A stretch of DNA of 39,436 nt, taken from contig JASBSN010000087.1 in the NCBI GenBank assembly GCA_030148915.1, forward strand, positions 1-39,436, in the 5' to 3' direction. Position numbers and translations under genes: made by a program. This DNA is from Thiogranum sp. Its GTDB lineage: Bacteria; Pseudomonadota; Gammaproteobacteria; DSM-19610. The notes beneath the pieces were generated by a model. It saw nothing but the letters and a program-made list of their open reading frames with translations, ran no database searches and was not told the DNA's origin. Positions 1-8,036 of the stretch are shown here, piece by piece; the first letter of the stretch is position 1, and each line of letters begins with the position of its first letter.

Positions 1-1
1 T

Positions 2-712
2 TTAGAAGTCTTTTGACCAGCCGATCCAGAAGTTGGGATTGTCATCGGCGGACACCCCGGTGACATCGTCGGTTTGCTCATAGTTGACGCTGAAAGCGCC
101 AAAATCACCGGCATCCTTACTGATGCCGACGCTCCAGTGCAGATAGCTCAGATCACCGACACCGGCTTTGCCGTCATCGGTAAAATCGTAATAGCCGACC
201 AGGAACGAGGGCGAGAAGCCTTCATAGGACCAGTCAGGCGAGAAACCCAGGCTGTAATACAGGTCGCCTTCCTGAAAAGGTCCCGGGCCCTTGGCTTCGG
301 CGTTGACGTTATAAGCCAGGCCTACTGTCATCGGCCCGAAACCGAGACTCAGGGCCGCCTCACCGTAGTCAAGATCGCCGCCCTGCGCGTCGCCGCCGGC
401 GCCCGGGTACCAGTAATACAGGTAGCCGAGGTCATAGCTGATGCCGCCCGCTTCCCCGGCGTAGCCGGCGTAGCCGTCGACTTCCATATCTTCCTTGCCG
501 CCGAAATCTACATTCGACATCCAGGTGCCGAGGTAGAAGCCGGACTCGTTACCGTAGTCGAGACTGCCTGAAATAGCCGCGGCGTCTCCGGTTTGCGAAA
601 CCCCTCGAAAGAGGTAGTTACTGGCCACGCCCAGATTCGCGCTCAAATCCGCCTGGGCCACACCGGTGGCCGCTACCAGCGCCGAGGCAATAATGAATTT
701 TGTCTGCTTCAT
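2..712 (-). CDS. TorF-family putative outer-membrane porin
   Basis: The 236-residue protein opens with a signal peptide (charged start, hydrophobic stretch, cleavage probably after VAQA near residue 21). It continues with alternating aromatic and glycine-rich segments typical of a small beta-barrel and ends in Phe (WSKDF), the usual outer-membrane C-terminal signature. It fits the TorF family of putative porins, which commonly sits beside glnK and amtB. The gene runs off towards the left edge, so any glnK-amtB partners would lie outside the window. An AGGAG precedes the ATG. A sigma-54 promoter lies about 110 bp upstream, which supports nitrogen control. The family is clear; the substrate is unknown. 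Confidence 0.8.
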   Translation of the reverse strand: MKQTKFIIASALVAATGVAQADLSANLGVASNYLFRGVSQTGDAAAISGSLDYGNESGFYLGTWMSNVDFGGKEDMEVDGYAGYAGEAGGISYDLGYLYYWYPGAGGDAQGGDLDYGEAALSLGFGPMTVGLAYNVNAEAKGPGPFQEGDLYYSLGFSPDWSYEGFSPSFLVGYYDFTDDGKAGVGDLSYLHWSVGISKDAGDFGAFSVNYEQTDDVTGVSADDNPNFWIGWSKDF

Positions 713-820
713 AGTGTGAGGACTCCTATATCCCGCTGTACGAGTTCGTTATTTGTCTGAGGTAATAAACCCACCACCCGCCACTAAACGGCGCGCCCAC
801 CCCAGGTGTACGCGCTACTT

Positions 821-837
821 TTGCAGTTACCGTGCCA
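821..837 (-). promoter_or_regulatory. sigma-54 (-24/-12) promoter of the porin operon
   Basis: Read on the minus strand, this is TGGCACG, four bases, CTGCA. It matches the sigma-54 consensus with the invariant GG and GC at the right spacing. It points at the porin gene starting at 712. The NtrC-like palindrome at 943-957 lies about 110 bp upstream, a normal enhancer distance. Confidence 0.72.
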
Positions 838-942
838 GCATTATATTTATAATTAAAACAGTTAGATAAGCAGGCCAGGGGGCAAAATTTCAGACACTTA
901 TGCCCTACCTTGGTGCACCGCCTTTCGGCACCCTAAACGCAC

Positions 943-957
943 GCACCAAGGCGGTGC
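943..957. promoter_or_regulatory. NtrC-like enhancer palindrome
   Basis: GCACC, five bases, GGTGC is a perfect dyad of the NtrC-binding type. A second GGTGC half site lies at 912-916. Both are upstream of the sigma-54 promoter at 821-837 and in the gap between the divergent porin and ubiK genes. Confidence 0.6.
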
Positions 958-1017
958 AATAGGCGGGCGAGCTATTCACCGATAGACGCCGCCGCTCGCC
1001 TTCGTTAAGGTAAGCAA

Positions 1018-1269
1018 ATGCTGGATGCCAAATTTCTCGATGACATAGCCCGGCGCCTGAACGGCGCCATGCCGAGTGCGGCGCGCGCCGTCCAGGAAGA
1101 TCTGGAAAAAAATCTGCGCGCCGCCACTCACTCGGTGTTCAACCGACTGGATCTGGTCACGCGCGAAGAGTTCGATGTGCAGTGCAAAGTGCTGGCGCGA
1201 TCGCGGGAGAAACTGGAACAACTGGAACAACAGGTGGCGGCGCTCGAAGCACAGCTACTGAAAAAATAG
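1018..1269 (+). CDS. ubiK: ubiquinone biosynthesis accessory factor UbiK
   Basis: This 83-residue protein belongs to the YqiC/BMFP family, renamed UbiK, which assists aerobic coenzyme Q synthesis through the UbiJ-associated complex. The N-terminal half (MLDAKFLDDIARRL onward) is an amphipathic helix. The C-terminal half, with repeated EQLEQQVAALEAQL-type heptads, is the trimeric coiled coil characteristic of the family. Length matches the family. An AAGG lies just upstream of the ATG. It is divergent from the porin and lies 51 bp before comM, as in many gammaproteobacteria. Confidence 0.9.
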   Translation: MLDAKFLDDIARRLNGAMPSAARAVQEDLEKNLRAATHSVFNRLDLVTREEFDVQCKVLARSREKLEQLEQQVAALEAQLLKK

Positions 1270-1320
1270 TCGGCCGTAAACCCGCTACCCCCGCAAGCCG
1301 TCATCCATGGATGGAAAGAC

Positions 1321-2826
1321 ATGTCACTTGCCGTTATCCACAGCCGTGCCCAACTCGGCGTGCAGGCCTTGCCGGTCAGCGTCGAAGTTCACATCGCCAA
1401 CGGTCTGCCTTCACTCACTATCGTCGGGCTGCCGGAAACCGCCGTGCGGGAAAGCCGTGAACGGGTGCGCAGCGCGCTGGTCAACAGCGGGTACGACTTT
1501 CCCGCCAGGCGCATTACCGTCAATCTCGCCCCCGCCGACCTGCCCAAACAGGGCGGGCGCTACGATCTGGCTATCGCCCTCGGCATCCTCGCTGCTTCCG
1601 GACAGATACCCGCCGAGTCGCTCGACGACTACGAATTTGTCGCCGAACTGGCGCTCAGTGGTACCACCCGCGCGGTGCGCGGTATCCTGCCCAGTGCGCT
1701 GGGTGCGCAGGCAAGCCGCCGGCGACTGGTATGCGCGCGCGCCAACGCCGCCGAGGCCGCTCTGGCCGATCCACTAAGCGTCCGCCTGGCCGGGCATTTA
1801 CACGACTGCGCTCAACCGGACGCTTTGCAAGCGCCGCCCGGAGCGCCGGCGTGCCACGACGCGGCGCAGCCGGCGCTGGCGGATCTGCGCGATGTGCGCG
1901 GTCAGCAGCACGCCCGCCGGGCGCTGGAAGTGGCTGCCGCGGGCGGCCATCACCTGCTGTTTATCGGGCCACCCGGTACCGGCAAAACGCTACTGGCCAG
2001 CCGCCTACCCGGTATTCTGCCGCCGCTCAGCCACCGCGAAGCGCTGGAGACCGCAGCGCTCGCCTCCCTCGGGCGTGCCGGCTTCGATACCACGAGCTGG
2101 CGGCAACGCCCCTTTCGCAACCCGCACCACACCGCCTCGGCCGCCGCACTGGCGGGCGGCGGCGGCAACCCGCGCCCCGGAGAAATCTCGCTGGCGCATA
2201 ACGGCGTGCTGTTTCTCGACGAACTGCCCGAGTTCAAGCGCCAGGTGCTCGAAGTGCTGCGCGAACCGTTGGAAAGCGGCCGGGTCAGCGTCTCACGCGC
2301 GGCCTGCCAGGCGGAGTTTCCCGCGCGCTTCCAGTTGATCGCCGCCATGAACCCCTGCCCCTGTGGGTATTACGGCGACAGTAACGGTCGCTGCCGCTGT
2401 ACCCCGGAACAGGTGGCGCGTTATCGCCGGCGTGTTTCCGGTCCGCTGCTCGATCGCCTCGACCTGCACATCGAAATGCCGCGCATCACCTGGCAGGCGC
2501 TGCAGGCGCCGCCGGGCGAGGACAGCGCCGGGGTGCGCGAACGGGTGTCGCGGGCGCGCGGCGTGCAACAGCGCCGGGGCGATCTGAATGCTCGCCTCAC
2601 CCAGCAACAGACCGACAGCATCTGCCACCTGCATAGCCGCGAACAGCGCTTGCTGGAAAAGGCGGTCGGACGCTTCGCCCTGTCGCCTCGCGCCGTGCAC
2701 CGCATCCTCAAAGTCGCGCGCACCGTCGCCGATCTCGCCGGCGCCGAGCACATCGGCCCGCGCCACCTGCAGGAAGCCATCGGCTACCGCGCTCTGGATA
2801 AGTGCACCGGCGCGCCCGGACACTAG
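1321..2826 (+). CDS. comM: YifB/ComM family AAA+ ATPase (Mg-chelatase-like)
   Basis: The 501-residue protein has the full ComM layout. The N-terminal Lon-like domain contains the GLP...TIVGLPETAVRESRERV signature. An AAA+ core follows with Walker A GPPGTGKT near residue 216 and Walker B VLFLDELPEF near residue 296, then the zinc-type cysteine cluster NPCPCGYYGD, and a C-terminal Mg-chelatase domain ending in the RAVHRILKVARTVADL region. ComM is a hexameric helicase that promotes branch migration of incoming DNA during natural transformation. The gene lies between ubiK and rep. It has no internal damage. Confidence 0.93.
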   Translation: MSLAVIHSRAQLGVQALPVSVEVHIANGLPSLTIVGLPETAVRESRERVRSALVNSGYDFPARRITVNLAPADLPKQGGRYDLAIALGILAASGQIPAESLDDYEFVAELALSGTTRAVRGILPSALGAQASRRRLVCARANAAEAALADPLSVRLAGHLHDCAQPDALQAPPGAPACHDAAQPALADLRDVRGQQHARRALEVAAAGGHHLLFIGPPGTGKTLLASRLPGILPPLSHREALETAALASLGRAGFDTTSWRQRPFRNPHHTASAAALAGGGGNPRPGEISLAHNGVLFLDELPEFKRQVLEVLREPLESGRVSVSRAACQAEFPARFQLIAAMNPCPCGYYGDSNGRCRCTPEQVARYRRRVSGPLLDRLDLHIEMPRITWQALQAPPGEDSAGVRERVSRARGVQQRRGDLNARLTQQQTDSICHLHSREQRLLEKAVGRFALSPRAVHRILKVARTVADLAGAEHIGPRHLQEAIGYRALDKCTGAPGH

Positions 2827-2912
2827 TTTGTGCAGCAATACAAGCTGCCGCCGACCGACGATGCTGGCTACAATGCGGACTATGCGCAGTTCCCGCCACC
2901 GTCTCTAGCTGT

Positions 2913-4910
2913 ATGGCCGATCTCAACCCCGAGCAACGCGCCGCGGTGCGCGAAGTCAGCACGCCGCTGCTGGTGCTGGCCGGTGCGGGCAGCGGCAAAA
3001 CGCGCGTTATCACCGAAAAGATCGCCTACCTGATCGGCTCGTGCGCCATTCCGGCCAAGCACATCGTTGCCGTCACCTTTACCAACAAGGCGGCGCGTGA
3101 GATGCGTGAACGTGTCGCCAAGCTGCTCAGCGCCGAAGCCGGCCGGGGTTTGCAGGTGTCGACTTTCCACACCCTCGGCATGCGTATGTTGCGCCGCGAA
3201 GCCCCCGGCCTCGGCTATAAAAGTCATTTTTCCATTTTTGATGCCCACGACAGCCTCCACCTGATAGACGAACTGCTGCGCAAGGGGGGTGGAGCGTTTG
3301 CCTCAGAGGCGCTGCGCAACCGCATTTCCGCCTGGAAAAACGACCTGGTGCTGCCAAAAGCGGCCGTGCAGCAGGCCGAGAGCGAGTTCGAGACCGCGGC
3401 AGCGTTGCTCTATGCCGAGTATCAGCGCCACCTGAAAGCCTACAATGCGCTGGATTTCGACGATTTGATTTTACAACCCGTGCTGGCCCTGCAGGATGAC
3501 GCCGCGGTGCGCGAACACTGGCAGAATCGCGTGCGCCATCTCCTGGTGGATGAATACCAGGATACCAACACCGCCCAGTACCGTCTGGTGCAGTTGTTGG
3601 TCGGACCGACCACACCGTTTACCGCGGTGGGCGACGACGACCAGTCGATCTACGCCTGGCGCGGAGCAAATCCCGAGAACCTGCAGCGCCTGCACCAGGA
3701 CTTTCCGCGCCTGGAGGTGATCAAGCTGGAGCAGAACTACCGCTCGGCGGGCTGTATCCTGAAATGCGCCAACCGCCTGATCGCCAACAATCCCCACTTG
3801 TTTGAAAAACGCCTCTGGAGTGCGCTCGGTTACGGCACGCCATTGAAAATAATGGCCTGCCGCGACAGTGAGCACGAGGCCGAGCGGGTGGTTTCTGAAA
3901 TTCTTCACCATCAGTTCACCCACAGCTCGCGACACGGCGAATACGCCATTCTGTACCGCGGCAACCACCAGTCGCGCGGCTTTGAAAAAGTGCTGCGCGA
4001 CCACAGCATCGCCTATCATCTGAGCGGCGGCACCTCGTTTTTTGAATACACCGAGGTCAAGGATCTGCTCGCCTATCTGCGCCTGCTGGTCAACGAAGAC
4101 GACGACCGCGCCTTCCTCCGGGTGGTGAATACGCCACGCCGTGAACTGGGAGCGGCGACGCTGGAGAAGCTCGGCGCCTACGCCAGCGAACACAACCTGA
4201 GCCTGCTGGCGGCCTGCTTTGAAAGCGGCCTGGAGGCGGCGCTGAACCGCCGCGCCACCAGCCGCCTGCGCGAATTCGCCGAGTGGCTGGTAGCGCTGGC
4301 CGACGCCGGGCGGCGCGGCGAGGCCATGCCGGTCATCCGGCAATTGGTTGAGGATATCGACTACACCGGCTGGCTGAGCGACAACGCCAAAGAACCGGCC
4401 GAAGCCGAACGGCGCCTGAACAATGTCAGCGATCTACTCAGCTGGCTGGAACGCTTGGCCACGCAAGGCGAGGAGCAACGGGATCTGGCGGCCATCGTCA
4501 GTCGCGTCGCGCTACTGGATCGGCTCGATCGCAACGATGAAGGCAACGCCGATTGCGTCCGCCTGATGACCTTCCACGCCGCCAAGGGGCTGGAGTTTCC
4601 GCATGTGTTCATGGTCGGTATGGAAGAAAATCTGCTGCCACACCGCAGCAGCATCGAGGCCGACGACCTGGAAGAAGAGCGCCGTCTGGCTTACGTCGGC
4701 ATCACCCGGGCACAGAAGACCCTGACGCTCACCTACGCCACCCGGCGGCGGCGCGCCGGTGAGTGGGAAAGCTGCGAGCCCAGCCGCTTTCTGGCCGAGC
4801 TGCCCGAAGAAGACCTGGAATGGGAGCGCCCCGGCGTGACACCCAACCCCGAGACCCGCAAAGCGCGCGGCCAAGCCCATCTGGCGCAACTCAAAGGGCT
4901 GCTTTCCTGA
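2913..4910 (+). CDS. rep: ATP-dependent DNA helicase Rep
   Basis: This is a 665-residue superfamily 1A helicase of the Rep/UvrD group, which moves 3'-5' on single strands and clears protein roadblocks from replication forks. Visible motifs are Q-motif LNPEQRAAV, Walker A AGSGKT near residue 23, motif II DEYQDTN near residue 212, GDDDQSIYAWRGA, and motif VI YVGITRAQKTL near residue 593. The ATG at 2913 is chosen because MADLNPEQ matches the Rep N-terminus; the open frame upstream is longer but not Rep-like. The short acidic tail and the cytochrome c5 neighbour favour Rep over UvrD or PcrA. Confidence 0.92.
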   Translation: MADLNPEQRAAVREVSTPLLVLAGAGSGKTRVITEKIAYLIGSCAIPAKHIVAVTFTNKAAREMRERVAKLLSAEAGRGLQVSTFHTLGMRMLRREAPGLGYKSHFSIFDAHDSLHLIDELLRKGGGAFASEALRNRISAWKNDLVLPKAAVQQAESEFETAAALLYAEYQRHLKAYNALDFDDLILQPVLALQDDAAVREHWQNRVRHLLVDEYQDTNTAQYRLVQLLVGPTTPFTAVGDDDQSIYAWRGANPENLQRLHQDFPRLEVIKLEQNYRSAGCILKCANRLIANNPHLFEKRLWSALGYGTPLKIMACRDSEHEAERVVSEILHHQFTHSSRHGEYAILYRGNHQSRGFEKVLRDHSIAYHLSGGTSFFEYTEVKDLLAYLRLLVNEDDDRAFLRVVNTPRRELGAATLEKLGAYASEHNLSLLAACFESGLEAALNRRATSRLREFAEWLVALADAGRRGEAMPVIRQLVEDIDYTGWLSDNAKEPAEAERRLNNVSDLLSWLERLATQGEEQRDLAAIVSRVALLDRLDRNDEGNADCVRLMTFHAAKGLEFPHVFMVGMEENLLPHRSSIEADDLEEERRLAYVGITRAQKTLTLTYATRRRRAGEWESCEPSRFLAELPEEDLEWERPGVTPNPETRKARGQAHLAQLKGLLS

Positions 4911-4929
4911 AGCGGAGGTAACCGGAGTA

Positions 4930-4953
4930 CGGCCGATTACTGGCCGCTTTTGG
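4930..4953 (+). terminator. hairpin with short T-run after rep
   Basis: A CGGCC / GGCCG stem with a seven-base loop, followed by CTTTT, sits just after the rep stop and overlaps the last codons of the convergent cytochrome c5 gene. The T-run is short, so termination strength is uncertain. Confidence 0.4.
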
Positions 4954-5413
4954 ACAGCATGTACTCGATCGCGCCCTTCAGTTCTTCGCTCGAACACTCC
5001 GCACAGGTGCCCTTTGGCGGCATCGCGTTCAAGCCGTTGGTCGCATGGGTCAGCAGCGTATCGATGCCCTGCGCGGCGCGCTTCGACCAGGCGGCGCTGT
5101 CGCCGACTTTCGGCGCGCCCGCCACCCCGGTGGCATGACAGGCCGAACAGTGAGCTTGGAAGACCTCTTCGCCAGAGCGCGGGCCGGCAGCGGCGGCCGG
5201 CGCCGACGCCGGTGGCGCGGTGCCAACGTTGACCTCACCCACCGGCTTGATATTCTCGGCGATTTTCGCTTGCATGCGACTGTCGGTCTCGGCGTTGGTG
5301 GGGATATCGTCGGTCACCATATCCGCGAGAAAAAAGAACACCACCGCGATCACCACCAGCGCTGACAGTACACCAATAAAATTACCCAGAAATTTCTTAT
5401 CTTCGTGGCTCAC
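4937..5413 (-). CDS. membrane-anchored cytochrome c5 family protein
   Basis: The protein has 158 residues from a GTG at 5413, preceded by GGAG. This start gives the N-terminus VSHEDKKFLGNF and one transmembrane anchor (about residues 10-31). An Ala/Pro-rich periplasmic linker leads to a single c-type haem domain with CSACH and a distal methionine in MPPKG. The nearby CAEC pair is the cytochrome c5 disulfide. It acts as a periplasmic electron carrier. It is convergent with rep, as in Pseudomonas. A longer frame starting at 5458 lacks a sensible N-terminus. Confidence 0.88.
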   Translation of the reverse strand: MSHEDKKFLGNFIGVLSALVVIAVVFFFLADMVTDDIPTNAETDSRMQAKIAENIKPVGEVNVGTAPPASAPAAAAGPRSGEEVFQAHCSACHATGVAGAPKVGDSAAWSKRAAQGIDTLLTHATNGLNAMPPKGTCAECSSEELKGAIEYMLSKSGQ

Positions 5414-5616
5414 CTGAATGCTCCGCTTGTCAATGAGTTGTGTAGGCCGACCGGCCACGCGTGCGCGACACTGAGGGCAAACTGGCGCCCAAGTATAGTC
5501 GCAAATGCCTGTTCGTGAAACAAAACCCCAGTGTGGCGCTAAAGTATTCGCCGCGCCTGCCGCTGCCCAGTCCGAGGGACATTTATCGGCTAGCGGAAGG
5601 CCCGGAGGCTAATGCT

Positions 5617-5922
5617 ATGAAAGTCGATCCCAGTATCCCGCAACCGGCTGCAACCCTACCGCCGCCCGCCCGACCCGAACCGCGAACCGCCGGACAGGCC
5701 TCAGAGCGCCCGGTAGACCGGCCGAACCAAGACGAGTCCGCCGAAAACCGACCGCGCAGCCAGTCCGACAACACTGCGGCGGCCGCCTCGACCGAGAGGG
5801 CCGACAGCCGCCGGGCCGCAGCCGAGCGCGCCGATCGGCCCGCAGCCGAACCCCCGCCGCCGCCACCGCGCAGCGCCGCCGACCCCTCCCGGGTGGGCGA
5901 ACTGCTCGATGTGCTCGCTTAG
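5617..5922 (+). CDS. Pro/Ala/Arg-rich low-complexity protein, unknown function
   Basis: The proposed start at 5617 has a GGAGG eight bases upstream. It gives a 101-residue, probably disordered protein rich in Pro, Ala, Arg and Glu, with a run of six prolines near residue 82 and a short ordered end, VGELLDVLA. No domain is recognisable. The stop is nine bases before the GTG of the next ORF, so the pair is probably co-transcribed. The frame stays open upstream to 5461, but that part has no ribosome-binding site and overlaps the likely promoter of the divergent cytochrome gene. Confidence 0.55.
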   Translation: MKVDPSIPQPAATLPPPARPEPRTAGQASERPVDRPNQDESAENRPRSQSDNTAAAASTERADSRRAAAERADRPAAEPPPPPPRSAADPSRVGELLDVLA

Positions 5923-5931
5923 GCTGCCGGC

Positions 5932-6168
5932 GTGAAGCTCGATAGCGTCTACTCCCAGGCCATGCTCGGCGTTCAGCGCGGGCTCGGCAGCGCCCGTCAA
6001 CACGCCGGCGAGATCGCCAGTGTCGGGCAGCTGGATGGCAACAGCACGGTAAATCTCATCGAACCGCTGGTCGGTCTGAAACTCGACCGCCTGCAGGTTC
6101 AGGCCTCAACCGAGGTAATTAAAGCTTACGACACCATGCTCGGTGCATTATTCGACGCCAAAGCTTGA
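5932..6168 (+). CDS. small protein resembling a flagellar rod C-terminal domain
   Basis: This 78-residue protein starts at a GTG nine bases after the preceding ORF. Its second half (VNLIEPLVGLKLDRLQVQAS, then STEVIKAYDTMLGALFDAK) has the helical spacing of the C-terminal domain shared by flagellar rod and hook proteins: a hydrophobic helix, an alanine-rich turn and a K-V-I...D-x-M-L-x-x-L ending. No other flagellar gene is present, so it may be an isolated structural look-alike. A strong terminator follows. Confidence 0.5.
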   Translation: MKLDSVYSQAMLGVQRGLGSARQHAGEIASVGQLDGNSTVNLIEPLVGLKLDRLQVQASTEVIKAYDTMLGALFDAKA

Positions 6169-6209
6169 CTGACCCGCCAGGCCGATTGACACAGGATAGC
6201 CACCGGGTG

Positions 6210-6235
6210 CCGGGGCCGAAAGGCCCCGGTTTTTT
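6210..6235 (+). terminator. rho-independent terminator
   Basis: A perfect eight-base-pair stem CCGGGGCC / GGCCCCGG with loop GAAA is followed by six T's on the plus strand. It ends the small two-gene unit at 5617-6168 and overlaps the stop of the convergent allophanate hydrolase gene. Confidence 0.92.
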
Positions 6236-8036
6236 ATGCCGAGTGTTGCAGATAGGCTCGCCAGCCACCGAAGGAGGAAATATCGACGGCGCCTTCCAGA
6301 GCGCACGGCTCGCAGATAAAACCGTTCACCCACGCGCCGTCGGCCAGCTCGACCTTGCCGAGCCCGAGTGGCGCGGGAATCTGTTGCAGAAATTCACCCA
6401 CACGATGTGTAGGTAGCGCCCAGAGTTCAACGTCAATCGCACCGCTGTGGACGGCGCGCACTAACCCCGGGCGCTGCGGCGGGTCGCCCGGCAGGGCATA
6501 CAGCCGATAGTCGGCGGAGGTTCGGGTAGATTGCAGCAACCGCGCATCGAGCTGGGTCAACTGATGGTTCAGCGGCAAGCCGCTCAGATGCGCGCCGCAG
6601 ACCGCCAGCACCACCTCCCCGCTCGGCGCAACCGTGGGAGCGGGGACGCCACCGGGCAACGGCAAACCGGTCGCACCGGCATCGACCCCGGCGCTGCGGT
6701 GCAAGCGGTCACCGAGCGCCAACAGCGCGCTGTCGGCTCCGGCCGGCGCAAACAGCGTGACGCCGAACGGCAGGCCGTCGGTCTGCATACCGGCGGGCAC
6801 CGCCACGCCGGCGCAATCGAGCAGATTCATGAAATTCGTGTAATACCCGAGCCGGCTGTTGAGCTGCACCGGGTCGGCGTGGACCGCCTCGATGGTATAA
6901 ATCGTACCCGCTGTCGGCGTGACCATCACCGCCACCTCACGCCACAACGCTTCGCTGCGGCGCTTGTATTCCATCAATTGGTATTGCGCACGGAAGGCTT
7001 CCACGGCGCGCGGCTGCTTACCGCCGGCGATAATGGCGCGGGTCACCTCGAGCAGCTCGTCGGGGTGCTCGTCGATAAAGGGCTCAATGGCCGCGTAGCG
7101 TTCGCTCACCCAGGGGCCTTCGTACAACAGCCGTGCCGCCGCCAGGAAAGGTTCGAAATCCACCGTCACCGCTTCACCGCCGAGCCGGGTCAGGCGCTCG
7201 ACGCTTTGCTGGAAGAGGGCCTCGGCGTCACGGTTGCCGAAAAACGCCAACTGGTCCTGGCGTGGCACCCCGAAACGAAAACTTTCGCCATCGAAGCGCT
7301 GTGCCGCCGGGGCCACCGGCCGGGCGTAGGCGTCCTCAGGGTCAAAGCACGCGCTCACCCGCATGACCGCCCCGGCGTCGTCCGTGGTGAGCGAAAAAAT
7401 CGACACGCAGTCGAGTGAACGGCAGGCCGGGACCACGCCGCGTGCGCTGATCAGCCCGCGTGTCGGCTTCAGCCCGACGATGTTGTTGAACGCCGCCGGC
7501 ACCCGCCCGGATCCGGCGGTATCGGTGCCCAGCGCGAAACTCACCAACCCGGTCGCTACCGCCACCGCCGAACCGGCGCTGGAGCCACCGGAAATGTAGC
7601 GGCGGTCAAAGCTGTTTTCACAGGCGCCGTAAGGCGAGCGCGTACCGACCAGCCCGGTGGCGAACTGGTCAAGATTGGTCTTGCCGACGGGAATCGCACC
7701 AGCCCCGATCAGGCGCTGAACCACGAACGCCGAAGCATCGGGTGTGTAAGCATATCCCGGGCACCCCGCCGTAGTGGGTATACCGGCCAGATCGATGTTG
7801 TCCTTGATCGCGAACGGCACACCGTACAACGGCAACTCATCGGGCGAGCGGCCTTCCAGCGCATCCAGATAGGGCTGTAACTGCTCTGCCGTCAGCCGGG
7901 TAATCCACACATGGCGCCCGGCGCTCTGTTCCATGCGCCGTTGCACTTCGGCGATAAGCGCTGGTGGGGTGAAGCGCGCTTTGCGGTAGCCGGCGAGCAG
8001 CGTCGCAATGTCCAGGCGTTGCGGGAGTTCAGTCAT
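6234..8036 (-). CDS. atzF: allophanate hydrolase
   Basis: The 600-residue enzyme hydrolyses allophanate to ammonia and carbon dioxide. The N-terminal two-thirds is an amidase-signature domain: catalytic Lys in PFAIKDNIDLAG, the Gly/Ser-rich block YISGGSSAGSAVAVA, and DTAGSGRVPAAF with the nucleophilic-serine region. The last 150 residues form the C-terminal domain specific to AtzF. The ATG at 8036 overlaps the carboxylase stop by four bases (ATGA), so translation is probably coupled. It is the last gene of the minus-strand operon. The frame continues upstream only as antisense of the carboxylase. Confidence 0.93.
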   Translation of the reverse strand: MTELPQRLDIATLLAGYRKARFTPPALIAEVQRRMEQSAGRHVWITRLTAEQLQPYLDALEGRSPDELPLYGVPFAIKDNIDLAGIPTTAGCPGYAYTPDASAFVVQRLIGAGAIPVGKTNLDQFATGLVGTRSPYGACENSFDRRYISGGSSAGSAVAVATGLVSFALGTDTAGSGRVPAAFNNIVGLKPTRGLISARGVVPACRSLDCVSIFSLTTDDAGAVMRVSACFDPEDAYARPVAPAAQRFDGESFRFGVPRQDQLAFFGNRDAEALFQQSVERLTRLGGEAVTVDFEPFLAAARLLYEGPWVSERYAAIEPFIDEHPDELLEVTRAIIAGGKQPRAVEAFRAQYQLMEYKRRSEALWREVAVMVTPTAGTIYTIEAVHADPVQLNSRLGYYTNFMNLLDCAGVAVPAGMQTDGLPFGVTLFAPAGADSALLALGDRLHRSAGVDAGATGLPLPGGVPAPTVAPSGEVVLAVCGAHLSGLPLNHQLTQLDARLLQSTRTSADYRLYALPGDPPQRPGLVRAVHSGAIDVELWALPTHRVGEFLQQIPAPLGLGKVELADGAWVNGFICEPCALEGAVDISSFGGWRAYLQHSA

